Shown here in pieces: positions 49,261-57,903 of a DNA stretch of 64,000 nt. The position numbers were made by a program, and so were the translations under genes. The DNA comes from Novacetimonas cocois (GTDB lineage: Bacteria; Pseudomonadota; Alphaproteobacteria; Acetobacterales; Acetobacteraceae). Each line of letters begins with the position of its first letter. Position 1 is the stretch's first letter. The stretch is taken from NCBI RefSeq assembly GCF_003311635.1, contig NZ_QEXL01000004.1:109093-173092 (forward strand), given 5' to 3'. The notes under the pieces are model-generated. The model was not told the origin of the DNA. It was given only the letters and a program-made list of their open reading frames with translations, and did no database searches.

Positions 49261-49334
49261 TGGAGCGGGTGAAGGGAATCGAACCCTCGTATGCAGCTTG
49301 GGAAGCTGCCGTTCTACCATTGAACTACACCCGC
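49261..49334 (-). tRNA. tRNA-Gly(CCC)
   Basis: 74 nt with 3' CCA encoded (acceptor GCGGGTG/CACCCGC then TCCA). D arm TAGTTCAATGGTAGAAC, anticodon stem GCAGC/GCTGC around loop TTCCCAA giving anticodon CCC, T arm GAGGGTTCGATTCCCTTC. All arms pair well and no intron is present. Reads GGG glycine codons. Confidence 0.95.
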
Positions 49335-49502
49335 GTGCCGCCTTCCTATAACCGACGCCCGCGCGCGATGCAATCGTTGTGGCATGCCCGCTGGCGACAG
49401 GCCGCCCCCCATCCCCGGTGCCCTGTCCCCGGTGGTTGACGAAGGCGGGTGCAATCCGCAATAACCGTCCCTGTCCCGCAGGCCCGGAAAGACGGGGGCG
49501 GT

Positions 49503-49563
49503 GCCCTCGTGATTTGATTCGGCCGGCTTGCGGCGAGGTTAAACAGACGCGCTAAAGAGGCCT
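49503..49563 (+). promoter_or_regulatory. SAM-II-like riboswitch upstream of metZ
   Basis: P1 stem CCTCG (49505-49509) with CGAGG (49534-49538). Then the conserved GTTAAACA and GCTAAAGAGG elements of SAM-II aptamers. GGCC in the loop (49521-49524) can pair with GGCC after the second element (49559-49562) to form the pseudoknot. It lies 155 bases before the metZ ATG. Alphaproteobacterial metA/metZ genes are the known home of SAM-II, so S-adenosylmethionine repression of methionine synthesis is expected. Confidence 0.8.
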
Positions 49564-49717
49564 GATACCGCCACAGGGCGCTGGTGTCATGGTTTCCACG
49601 GCCGGACGATCCATTGCCGAAGGAACCTGGTGCCGGACATTCCACCCCCTATTCCGGTCCAGGCGCTTGTCCTTTCGGTGTTTCTGACGATTTTCTGGTT
49701 TGGGAATCCTGACGATC

Positions 49718-50920
49718 ATGACTGAGAACTCCACCCCTTCCGAATGGCGTCCGGCGACGCGCCTGCTTCATGCGGGCGAGGAACGCACCCCCTATGGCGA
49801 AACGAGCGAGGCGCTGTTCCTGACGTCGGGCTTTGTCTATGACAGTGCCGAGCAGGCGGAAGCGACCTTTCTGGGCGATGTGCAGCATTACCAGTACAGC
49901 CGCATCACCAACCCGACCGTAACCGCGCTGGAACGCCGCCTTGCGGATCTGGAAGGGGCGGAGGACTGCGTCACCACCTCCACCGGCATGGGGGCCGTGT
50001 CGTCCGCCCTTCTGGCGCAGGTGCGGGCGGGCGAACGCGTGGTCGCGTCGCGTGCCCTGTTCGGGTCGTGCCACTGGATCGTGGCCGAACTCCTGCCCCG
50101 CTATGGGGTGAAGACGGTGTTCGTCGATGGCGCGGATCACGCGGCATGGGCCGCCGCCCTGTCGGAACCGACCAGCGCCGTGCTGCTCGAAAGCCCGTCG
50201 AACCCGATGCTCGACATCCTCGACATCCGCGCGATCTGCGACCTTGCGCACAAGGCCGGGGCGCTGGTGGTGGTCGATAACGTCTTTGCCACCCCGCTGT
50301 ACCAGAAGCCGCTGGAACTGGGCGCCGATGTCGTCGTCTATTCCTGCACCAAGCATATCGACGGACAGGGGCGCACGCTGGGCGGGGCGGTGCTGGGCCG
50401 CAAGGAATGGCTTGACGACGTGCTGCGCCCGTTCGTGCGCAACACGGGCAACACGCTGTCGCCATTTAACGCGTGGGTGATGCTCAAGAGTCTGGAGACC
50501 CTGTCGCTGCGGGTGAACGCGATGACCGCGAACGCCGGCCGGGTGGCGGACTTCCTCGCCTCCGCCCCGCAGGTCACGCGCGTCTTCTATCCCGGCCGCG
50601 CCGACCATCCGCAGCACGAACTCGCCATGAAGCAGATGAGCGCGGGCTCCACCCTGGTGGCGTTCGAGGTCGCGGGCGGCAAGGCGGGGGCCTTTGCCTT
50701 CATGAATGCGCTGCGTCTGATCTGCATCTCGAACAACCTGGGCGACGCGCGTTCGCTGGTGACGCATCCGGCGACCACCACCCATATGAAAATCGGGCCG
50801 GAGGAGCGCGCGCGCCTTGGCATTACCGATGGCACGATCCGCTTTTCCGTTGGACTGGAAGATGCGGAGGACCTGATTGACGACCTGCGTCGCGGCCTGA
50901 GTGCCGTCGCCGCGCGCTGA
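49718..50920 (+). CDS. metZ: O-succinylhomoserine sulfhydrylase
   Basis: 400 residues from ATG 49718. Cys/Met-metabolism PLP enzyme making homocysteine from O-succinylhomoserine and sulfide. SEALFLTSGFVYDSAEQAEATF, YSRITNPTVTALERRLADLEGAE, TSTGMGAV, ESPSNPMLDILD, VDNVFATPLYQKPLELGADVVVYSCTKHIDGQGR (PLP lysine in SCTKH) and SLVTHPATTTH are diagnostic of MetZ. The gene is under the SAM-II-like riboswitch. Sulfide use links it loosely to the sulfide-oxidation genes at 9-11 kb. Confidence 0.95.
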   Translation: MTENSTPSEWRPATRLLHAGEERTPYGETSEALFLTSGFVYDSAEQAEATFLGDVQHYQYSRITNPTVTALERRLADLEGAEDCVTTSTGMGAVSSALLAQVRAGERVVASRALFGSCHWIVAELLPRYGVKTVFVDGADHAAWAAALSEPTSAVLLESPSNPMLDILDIRAICDLAHKAGALVVVDNVFATPLYQKPLELGADVVVYSCTKHIDGQGRTLGGAVLGRKEWLDDVLRPFVRNTGNTLSPFNAWVMLKSLETLSLRVNAMTANAGRVADFLASAPQVTRVFYPGRADHPQHELAMKQMSAGSTLVAFEVAGGKAGAFAFMNALRLICISNNLGDARSLVTHPATTTHMKIGPEERARLGITDGTIRFSVGLEDAEDLIDDLRRGLSAVAAR

Positions 50921-50940
50921 GTCACAGCCCGGAGCATCCT

Positions 50941-51417
50941 ATGGCCCAAGACAAGCCGTTTCCCCCGCCCCCCGGACATGATCCGGAATCCGCGCTGGCC
51001 GCCGCCATGGAGAACACACCGTGTTACGAGGCACGGACAGGCGACGTGCGGGTGCTGGTGCAGACGTTCTGGCTGGATGACCAGTCGGAACCGGAGGAGC
51101 GGCGGTTTGTCTGGGCCTATCGCATCCGGGTGGAAAATCACGGGAACGCGGCCATACAGCTTCTGCGCCGCAGCTGGCATATCGTCGATGGGCAGGGCCG
51201 CGTGGAACGCGTGCAGGGCGACGGGGTCGTGGGGGAACAGCCGGTGATCGACGCCGATGGCTGTTTCGAATATATGTCCGGCGCGGCGCTGGAAACCCCC
51301 ACGGGATTCATGGGCGGGACCTATCACATGATCCTGCTCGGCACGCACAAGCATTTCGACGTGCGCATCCCTTCCTTCAGCCTCGACAGCCCGCACCACA
51401 CCGCAATCGTCCACTGA
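50941..51417 (+). CDS. apaG: ApaG domain protein
   Basis: 158 residues. YEARTGDVRVLVQTFWLDDQS, FVWAYRIRVENHGNAAIQLLRRSWHIVDGQGRVERVQGDGVVGEQPVI, YMSGAALETPTGFMGGTYHMIL match ApaG, a fibronectin-III-like fold; the E. coli protein was linked to Co/Mg resistance. 20 bases after metZ, likely co-transcribed. Confidence 0.93.
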   Translation: MAQDKPFPPPPGHDPESALAAAMENTPCYEARTGDVRVLVQTFWLDDQSEPEERRFVWAYRIRVENHGNAAIQLLRRSWHIVDGQGRVERVQGDGVVGEQPVIDADGCFEYMSGAALETPTGFMGGTYHMILLGTHKHFDVRIPSFSLDSPHHTAIVH

Positions 51418-51477
51418 CCCCCCGCCCCGCGCCGCCCGCGCAAAGGGGACGGCCCGCGAGAACAAGACAGAACAGCA

Positions 51478-52092
51478 ATGACCCCCACCGATACCGCCCC
51501 GTTGCACCGCCCCACGCGTGAGGAGGCAGAAGATGCCGTGCGCACGCTTCTGCGCTGGGCCGGCGAAGATCCCGGACGCGAGGGCCTGCATGACACGCCA
51601 TCGCGCGTCGTCCGTTCGTACGAGGAATTTTTCTGCGGCTATGCCGAGGATCCGGTCGATCTCCTGACCCGCACCTTTTCCGAGGTGGAGGATTATGACG
51701 AGATGGTGCTGCTGCGCGATATCCGCTTTGAAAGCCATTGCGAACACCACATGGTGCCCATCGTCGGCGTCGCGCATGTCGCCTATCTGCCGCGCAAGCG
51801 CGTGGTGGGCATTTCAAAGCTGGCGCGCGTCGTCGATGCCTATTCCAAGCGTTTCCAAATTCAGGAACGCCTGACCGCGCAGATCGCCAATACCATCAAC
51901 GACGTGCTGCAGCCCCGTGGCGTGGGCGTGGTGATCGAGGGATCGCACCAGTGCATGACGACGCGCGGCGTGCATCGCCCCGGCGTGTCCATGGTCACCA
52001 GCCGCATGCTGGGCACGTTCCGCAGCAATTCGGACACGCGGCGCGAATTCCTGTCGATCCTGAACCGTCCCGGCGTTACCGGCGGGGTCTAG
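51478..52092 (+). CDS. folE: GTP cyclohydrolase I (type IA)
   Basis: 204 residues. First step of folate/tetrahydropterin synthesis. Zinc-binding [20 protein letters not shown] (written here as ESHCEHHMV; Cys and His ligands), [46 protein letters not shown] with the second Cys. All catalytic blocks intact. Third gene after metZ and apaG; followed by repeat copy C. Confidence 0.95.
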   Translation: MTPTDTAPLHRPTREEAEDAVRTLLRWAGEDPGREGLHDTPSRVVRSYEEFFCGYAEDPVDLLTRTFSEVEDYDEMVLLRDIRFESHCEHHMVPIVGVAHVAYLPRKRVVGISKLARVVDAYSKRFQIQERLTAQIANTINDVLQPRGVGVVIEGSHQCMTTRGVHRPGVSMVTSRMLGTFRSNSDTRREFLSILNRPGVTGGV

Positions 52093-52109
52093 GCGACCAT
52101 CATCGTTAA

Positions 52110-52189
52110 AGAAGTTTCTGGTGAAGCTTTTTGCAAAAAGCTTCGTAAGAACGCCGCCTTTTTGAAAAAAGGCGGCACCCAAGAACTTC
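52110..52189 (+). repeat. Palindromic intergenic repeat, copy C
   Basis: AGAAGTTTCTGGTGAAGC, perfect palindrome GAAGCTTTTTGCAAAAAGCTTC-type hairpin (52123-52144), second hairpin CGCCGCCTTTTT/AAAAAAGGCGGC (about 52152-52176), then ACCCAAGAACTTC. Tail absent. Between convergent folE and the DJ-1/PfpI gene. Confidence 0.85.
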
Positions 52190-52225
52190 CGTTACCTTTC
52201 CATCACTCCCCCTGATGAGGGCCGG

Positions 52226-52798
52226 TCAGATTTCAACCCGCGCGCCTAGGACGGCGATGAACTGCGCCAGCCATGCCGGATGGGCGGGCCATGCCGGGGC
52301 CGTCACCAGCAGCCCGTCGGTGACGGCCGCGTCAATCGCGATATCGGCATAGATCCCGTCCGCCAGTTCCACGTCGGGACGGCAGGCGGGATAGGCGGAC
52401 ACCGTGCGGCCCGCAATGACCCGCGCCGCCGCCAGCAGCTGTGCCGCGTGGCAGATCGCGGCCACGGGCCGGTCGGCAAAGGCACGCACCAGCGCGATCA
52501 CCCGCGCGTCAAGGCGCAGATATTCCGGTGCCCGCCCGCCGGGAATGACCAGCCCGGCATATTCCTCATGCCGCACGTCATCGAATGTCGCCGTCAGGGC
52601 AAAGCGATGGCCGGGCTTTTCGCTGTAGGTCTGCGCGCCCTCGAAATCATGGATCGCGGTCAGGACGTGATCGCCCTTCTTCCTGCCCGGACAGACGGCA
52701 TCAACCTGATAGCCGAGCATGCTCAGCGCCTGGTACGGGACCATGATTTCATAGTCCTCGACATAGTCACCAGCCAGCAGAAGGAGTTTTTTCACCAT
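52226..52798 (-). CDS. DJ-1/PfpI family protein
   Basis: 190 residues. [23 protein letters not shown] at the N-terminus has the family's conserved acidic residue, and [25 protein letters not shown] is the nucleophile elbow with Cys (AICHA). [13 protein letters not shown] and [20 protein letters not shown] follow. Members act as proteases, glyoxalases, chaperones or deglycases; the specific role is open. Divergence from other genes is modest; no operon. Confidence 0.88.
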   Translation of the reverse strand: MVKKLLLLAGDYVEDYEIMVPYQALSMLGYQVDAVCPGRKKGDHVLTAIHDFEGAQTYSEKPGHRFALTATFDDVRHEEYAGLVIPGGRAPEYLRLDARVIALVRAFADRPVAAICHAAQLLAAARVIAGRTVSAYPACRPDVELADGIYADIAIDAAVTDGLLVTAPAWPAHPAWLAQFIAVLGARVEI

Positions 52799-52848
52799 TT
52801 CGGAAGCCTCCGTTTCAGGGTCATCGCGGGCGGCAGAGCGGCGGGGGA

Positions 52849-53397
52849 TCAGTCGTGCCCGGCCGGCAGATGTTCGCGCAGGCGGGGCATCAGCTCGACA
52901 AAGTTGCAGGGCACGTGGCGGCTATCGAGCTGCCAGACAAGGATGTCGTCCCACCCGTCGCGCACCGCGCCCGTCGATCCCGGCAGCGCGAACAGGTACG
53001 TGCCCTCCGCCACCCCCGCAAGCGCCCGCGACTGTATGGTGGAAGTCCCGATCTTCTGGTACGACAGCATGCGGAACAGTTCGCCAAATCCCTCGATCCG
53101 CTTGTCGATGACGCGTTCGAAGGCTTCGGGCGTGACGTCGCGGCCGGTAACGCCTGTGCCGCCGGTGGAAATCACCACGTCGATCTGCGGATCGGCAATC
53201 CATTGCGACAGCAGCACGGCGATGGCGTCCACGTCATCGCGTTCGATCGCGCGCGCCGCCAGGTGATGGCCCGCCGTGGCGATCCGTTCGGCCAGGATAT
53301 CGCCCGAGCGGTCATCCGCCAGCGTGCGGGTATCGGACACCGTCAGCACCGCGATGCGCACCGGCAGGAAGGGTTTTTTCATATCCAGTCGAGACAT
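52849..53397 (-). CDS. moaB: Molybdenum cofactor biosynthesis protein MoaB/Mog family
   Basis: 182 residues from ATG 53397. [65 protein letters not shown] and [17 protein letters not shown] are MoaB/MogA-fold motifs for adenylylating molybdopterin. Acetic acid bacteria use molybdenum enzymes such as aldehyde oxidoreductases. Other moa genes are not in the window. Confidence 0.93.
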   Translation of the reverse strand: MSRLDMKKPFLPVRIAVLTVSDTRTLADDRSGDILAERIATAGHHLAARAIERDDVDAIAVLLSQWIADPQIDVVISTGGTGVTGRDVTPEAFERVIDKRIEGFGELFRMLSYQKIGTSTIQSRALAGVAEGTYLFALPGSTGAVRDGWDDILVWQLDSRHVPCNFVELMPRLREHLPAGHD

Positions 53398-53433
53398 GGC
53401 GCGATTTTCGCTCCGCCCCGCACCATTCGTCAA

Positions 53434-53659
53434 CGTCGATCTGAGAGGATGAAGTCCGTCACATTCTTTTTATATAAACATGACCAAAGCGGAAGTTTAA
53501 AAATAACTTTCCCCAATATTTGTGCGTTGCACAAAAAAACTGTCTCTTTCGTGACAACGAAATATTTTTACAGTTCAGATATTGCGTGAGATTATGCATC
53601 ATATTATTTCAGAATAAATTAATTTTCATAAAATCTACTGTCCAAGGTTCATATTCGAT
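53434..53659. promoter_or_regulatory. AT-rich promoter region upstream of the OprB porin gene
   Basis: 226 bases, much more AT-rich than the surroundings, especially 53455-53640. It must contain the oprB promoter on the plus strand and possibly the moaB promoter on the minus strand. No clear operator palindrome was picked out by eye. Confidence 0.45.
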
Positions 53660-55141
53660 ATGAAATATGCTACGGATGCGCGGATGATCAGAACAATTCC
53701 ATTCTTTCTTGCCCCCATCGCGCTGTCTTTTCTGGCACTTTTTGCATTTCGGCAGCCCGCGTCCGCGCAGGCCCTTCCTGGTGACAGCATGGGTGGAATC
53801 GGCACCCAGCCCATGATGGCAGCCAATGCACGGCGCACGGACTCCGCCTGGGCGCAGGATCCGGGACAGTTCTTCAGCGCGCCTTATGGCGACCAGCACT
53901 TCTTCGGAAGCTGGCTGGGCCTGCAGCCATGGCTGGTCAGGCACGGCATCCACATCGCCGCGGACGAGCATGAGGAACTGGCCGGGAACTTCCGCGGCGG
54001 CGCCAAGCAGGGCGTCACCGATGCGGGGCAGACGGGCGTGGAAATCGACATCGACTGGAACAAGCTGGCGGGGCTGAAGAATTTCTGGACTCACACCATG
54101 ATCGTCAATGGTCATGGCACGAACCTCAGCACCGAATACATTCATGATTCCCTTGGCGGGGTCCAGCAGATTTACGGCGCGCGTGGTAACGTCGTGGCGC
54201 ATCTGGTCTATATGTACGCCGAACAGTCGCTGTTCCATAACCGGCTGGACATCAGCGCGGGCTGGATTCCGGTCGGCAGCTTCTTTGCCGCATCACCGCT
54301 GTTCTGTAACTTCATGAACGTGTCGATCTGCGGAAATCCCGCGCCGGGCAAGTATGTACCGGGTGGCCGTGACTGGCCCTCGGGCAACCTTGGCGTCGTG
54401 ATGCGCGTCATGCCGACCGTCGATACCTATATCATGGCGTCCATGTTCGCCGTCTCGCCCCATGCCTTTAACGGCGGCATCTCCGGCTGGGCCTGGGCGC
54501 AGAGCGGGCTTGGACATTTCTCCACCCCGGTGGAAATCGGCTGGCTGCCGGAATTCGGGCCCCATCACCTCGCCGGTCATTACAAGGCGGGATATGGCTA
54601 TGACAATTCGCAGTACAACGACCTGTACCAGGACATCAACGGCGGTTCGGCGGTAAGGACCGGCCTGCCCTTCCGCAAGGAATCCGGCGTCAGCACGGCA
54701 TGGTTCCAGGCGGACCAGATGATCATGCGCAATGGCAAGGGGCCGACGAACGGCCTGATCGGCATGGCCGGTTACATGTACACGTCGGGCAAGGTATCCG
54801 CCATGAAGCAGCATGCGTGGGCGGGCATGATCGAAACCGGCGCGAAATGGGGCCGTCCCCTCGATACCATGGGCGCGATGTTCCATTATTTCGAGATGAG
54901 CCGTTCCTCCGTGTTGCAGCAGGAATCCTCCATGCTGACGGGACAGCCCCTGCTGTCGAACCAGTGGGGCGCGGCATGGGGCATCCAGACGCATGAGGAT
55001 GTCTATGAACTGTTCTACAACATCCATGCTGCACGCGGCATGAGCTTCCAGCCGGATTTCCAGTACATCAACCGTCCGGGCGGCACGACGACCTATCACG
55101 ACGCCGCGGTCATGGCGTTGCAGTTCAACTGCATCCTATAA
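53660..55141 (+). CDS. OprB-family carbohydrate-selective porin
   Basis: 493 residues. Signal peptide (MKYATDARMIRTIPFF...ASAQA). FGSWLGLQPWLVRHGIHIAADEHEELAGNFRGG, GVTDAGQTGVEIDIDWNKLAG, NRLDISAGWIPVGSFFAASPLFCNFMNVSICGNP and EDVYELFYNIHAARGMSFQPDFQYINRPGG are hallmarks of OprB, a 16-stranded outer-membrane sugar porin. In acetic acid bacteria OprB porins bring glucose and polyols to periplasmic dehydrogenases. The AT-rich upstream region suggests strong regulated expression. Confidence 0.9.
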   Translation: MKYATDARMIRTIPFFLAPIALSFLALFAFRQPASAQALPGDSMGGIGTQPMMAANARRTDSAWAQDPGQFFSAPYGDQHFFGSWLGLQPWLVRHGIHIAADEHEELAGNFRGGAKQGVTDAGQTGVEIDIDWNKLAGLKNFWTHTMIVNGHGTNLSTEYIHDSLGGVQQIYGARGNVVAHLVYMYAEQSLFHNRLDISAGWIPVGSFFAASPLFCNFMNVSICGNPAPGKYVPGGRDWPSGNLGVVMRVMPTVDTYIMASMFAVSPHAFNGGISGWAWAQSGLGHFSTPVEIGWLPEFGPHHLAGHYKAGYGYDNSQYNDLYQDINGGSAVRTGLPFRKESGVSTAWFQADQMIMRNGKGPTNGLIGMAGYMYTSGKVSAMKQHAWAGMIETGAKWGRPLDTMGAMFHYFEMSRSSVLQQESSMLTGQPLLSNQWGAAWGIQTHEDVYELFYNIHAARGMSFQPDFQYINRPGGTTTYHDAAVMALQFNCIL

Positions 55142-55234
55142 TCGCGCGACGCATAATCGCGCGATACGGGCAGATCCTGCGAATCCGCCACGGAAATACG
55201 TGACCGGCGCGTCAGGCCTGTATAAGGCGGCATC

Positions 55235-56242
55235 ATGACAGACGCCGCCCGCATGCCCGCCATGGACGATCCCGACGCCATCGCCGGGGCCGCCATGGCC
55301 CTGTATCCCGAAAGCTGCCGGGGCACGCCCCGCCTGTTATGCCTGTCGGAAAATGCCACCTACCGCGTTGACCTGCCCGATGGCGGCAGGCGCGTGCTGC
55401 GGGTGCACCGGCCGGGATATCACGATGCCGACGAAATCCGCAGCGAACTCGCATGGCTCGACAGCCTGCGCCGCGACGGGATTCGCACGCCCGTTCCGGT
55501 CCGGGGGCTGGATGGGGAATGGCTGCATCATGTCGCCCCTCCTGGCGTGGCGGGCCGACATGTCGTCATGTTCGACTGGATCGCGGGAACGCAGCCCACC
55601 GCCGATATCGATCCGGCCAGCTTTGCCCGCCTTGGCCGCATCACCGCGCGCCTGCACCGCCACAGCCGCCAGTGGAGTCGCCCGCCCGGATTCCGGCGCA
55701 GGGCATGGACGCATGCCACGATGGTCGGGCCGGACGCCCCGTGGGGACGGTGGCAGGAGGCACGTGGCCTGGACAGGACGTCGCATGACGTGATCGCCCA
55801 CGCCGTGGAGCGGATTGGTGCCGAACTGGCGGAGTATGGACAGGGGGCGGAGCGTTTCGGCCTGATCCATGCGGACCTGCGGCTGGCGAACCTGCTGATC
55901 GAGGGGGAGGCCACGCACATCATCGATTTTGACGATTGCGGCTTCAGCTGGTTCATGCAGGACCTTGCCGCCGCGATCAGCTTTTTCGAGGACCATCCCC
56001 ACGTGCCCCGCTGGATCGGACACTGGATCCGTGGATACGAGACCATCGCGCGTCTGGGGCAGGCCGACCTGTCCATCCTGCCCGCCCTGATCGCGCAGCG
56101 GCGGATACAGCTGATGGCATGGGGTGCCTCCCACGCCGAAACCGCGCAGGTCAGGGCACTGGGTCCAGGCTGGAACGCACGTAGCGTGACATTATGTCGG
56201 GATTATCTGGCGGAACGGCTGGCGCGGACCATCGCGGGATGA
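55235..56242 (+). CDS. Aminoglycoside-phosphotransferase-fold kinase (YihE/HSK2-like)
   Basis: 335 residues. APH fold: LSENATYRVDLPDGGRRVLRVHRPGYH (nucleotide-binding strand), FGLIHADLRLANLLIEG (catalytic loop, Asp in HADLRLANLL), HIIDFDDCGFSWFMQDLAAAISF (metal-binding DFD). These enzymes phosphorylate homoserine, choline, Ser/Thr or other small substrates. Lone gene; substrate unknown. Confidence 0.82.
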   Translation: MTDAARMPAMDDPDAIAGAAMALYPESCRGTPRLLCLSENATYRVDLPDGGRRVLRVHRPGYHDADEIRSELAWLDSLRRDGIRTPVPVRGLDGEWLHHVAPPGVAGRHVVMFDWIAGTQPTADIDPASFARLGRITARLHRHSRQWSRPPGFRRRAWTHATMVGPDAPWGRWQEARGLDRTSHDVIAHAVERIGAELAEYGQGAERFGLIHADLRLANLLIEGEATHIIDFDDCGFSWFMQDLAAAISFFEDHPHVPRWIGHWIRGYETIARLGQADLSILPALIAQRRIQLMAWGASHAETAQVRALGPGWNARSVTLCRDYLAERLARTIAG

Positions 56243-56366
56243 TGGCGGCGAAGGGAATCGGACAGCGGATCACGGGTGATCCATGTCATTCACCGATCCC
56301 GGCAGCGATGTTACCCAATCACGACAGGGGCACACAGGCCATGCCGGTCCTGACGGGTGGGGAGAA

Positions 56367-56558
56367 TCAGGCGCTTTCGGCGGAACAATCGAGCGTGCGG
56401 GCATAATCCAGCAGCGCGCGGCGATGACTGAGGTGAATGGAACGCACATTCTGCGAACGCGCGGTCGTGTCGTCGGAAGACAGGGCAGGCGCGCCGGGAT
56501 GCGAAGATGGCTTGATAAGCGTGTCAGTCACTGAAGGCATCGTTTCGTGTTCCATCAT
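56367..56558 (-). CDS. Small hypothetical protein
   Basis: 63 residues (two adjacent ATGs plus one at residue 7 with GGAA upstream). VRSIHLSHRRALLDYARTLDC is the most structured part and is preceded by a Ser/Thr/Asp-rich segment. GC-rich third positions favour coding. The upstream side (56560-56720) is AT-rich, consistent with a promoter. No family recognised. Confidence 0.45.
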   Translation of the reverse strand: MMEHETMPSVTDTLIKPSSHPGAPALSSDDTTARSQNVRSIHLSHRRALLDYARTLDCSAESA

Positions 56559-56757
56559 CGTGCTGAAGCATAAAGTTACATACGCGGCGGGTATCGGCGA
56601 CCGCTAATTATTACTTAATCGTCATATATGACCAGATTGAGGCAGCAAGGCCATAGTTCAAATTTATCTTTGCGGCGTCGATCACATTTTTGTTTACAGA
56701 CACTCCGGCTTTCCCATGCCGCTTGTGACGCGCTGATGGCTGGTGATAACTCCGCCC

Positions 56758-57903
56758 ATGCGCTTTGTTCACACATCCGACTGGCAGATCGGCAAGGTGT
56801 TCCGCTTTGCCGACGACGACACGCAATCCGTCCTGCAGGACCAGCGGCTGGAGGTGATCGGCCGCCTGGGCCAGCTTGCGCGCGCGCAGGGGGCTGCGGC
56901 CGTGGTCGTGGCGGGCGATATCTATGACCATGAAATCCCGGTCGAACGCACCCTGCGCCAGCCGATCGAACGCATGCGGCAGTTCCCCGACCTGTGCTGG
57001 CACCTGATCGCGGGAAACCATGACCCGCACGTGCCCGGCGGCATCTGGGACCGGCTGCGCGCCATCGGGCTGCCGGACAACGTGACCGCCCATCTGGACG
57101 GACAGGCCACGCCGATGGACCCGGCAGGGACGGCATGGGTCATTCCCGGCGGCCTGAAACGCCGCCATGTCGCGACCGACCCCACGGCGGACATGGATAC
57201 CGCGCAGACGCCACCCGGCGTCATCCGCGTGGGACTCGCCCACGGGTCGGTGCGCGATTTCGGCGATACGGCGCACAACCCCAACCGCATCGCCATCGAC
57301 CGCGCGCGGCAGGCGGGGCTGTCCTACCTCGCGTTGGGGGACTGGCACGGGATGCAGCGCATCGACGAACGCACATGGTACAGCGGCACCCCCGAAATCG
57401 ACGGATTCGACCGGGGCGGCGATGGCGGGGGAAACGCCCTCGTGGTGGAGCTTGCCGGTCCCAATGCCCGGCCGGAGGTCACGTCCCATCGCGTGGGCCG
57501 CTTCGTCTGGCATCGCGACAGCGCCACCCTGACCGGGACGCAGGACATCGCGGCGCTGGAACACCGCCTGCGCAACATCGACCCGCAGGAGGCCGGGCGC
57601 GTTCTGGTCTGGCTGTCGGTGCGCGGCGCCCTGTCGCTGGAGGACCTGCAGGCCTACCAGAACACGCTCGACGCCCTGTCCTCCGCCCTGCGGCTGCTGC
57701 GCGTGGACGGGGAACCAACCCTGCTGCCGCGTGCCGATGACCTCGACCTGTTCGGGACGGGCGCGGTGCGCGAGGCCGCGCGCCTGCTGTCGGAACGCGC
57801 GGCCACCGGGCCGGAGGAACAGCGCGACATCGCGGTCGCCGCCCTGCGCCGTCTGGCGCTTGCGGTGCATGCGGCCCCCGGCGGCAAGGGAGATGCATCA
57901 TGA
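56758..57903 (+). CDS. SbcD/Mre11-like DNA repair metallophosphoesterase (YhaO type)
   Basis: 381 residues from ATG 56758. Calcineurin-like phosphoesterase motifs: FVHTSDWQIGK, VVVAGDIYDHEIP, LIAGNHDPH, GLAHGSV (written VGLAHGSVRD), and YLALGDWHGMQRI with the GDxH metal site. A C-terminal capping region follows. It overlaps the Rad50-like ATPase gene by 4 bases. The pair resembles YhaO-YhaN of Firmicutes more than classical SbcD-SbcC because the ATPase lacks a zinc hook. Likely nuclease in DNA double-strand end processing. Confidence 0.85.
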   Translation: MRFVHTSDWQIGKVFRFADDDTQSVLQDQRLEVIGRLGQLARAQGAAAVVVAGDIYDHEIPVERTLRQPIERMRQFPDLCWHLIAGNHDPHVPGGIWDRLRAIGLPDNVTAHLDGQATPMDPAGTAWVIPGGLKRRHVATDPTADMDTAQTPPGVIRVGLAHGSVRDFGDTAHNPNRIAIDRARQAGLSYLALGDWHGMQRIDERTWYSGTPEIDGFDRGGDGGGNALVVELAGPNARPEVTSHRVGRFVWHRDSATLTGTQDIAALEHRLRNIDPQEAGRVLVWLSVRGALSLEDLQAYQNTLDALSSALRLLRVDGEPTLLPRADDLDLFGTGAVREAARLLSERAATGPEEQRDIAVAALRRLALAVHAAPGGKGDAS

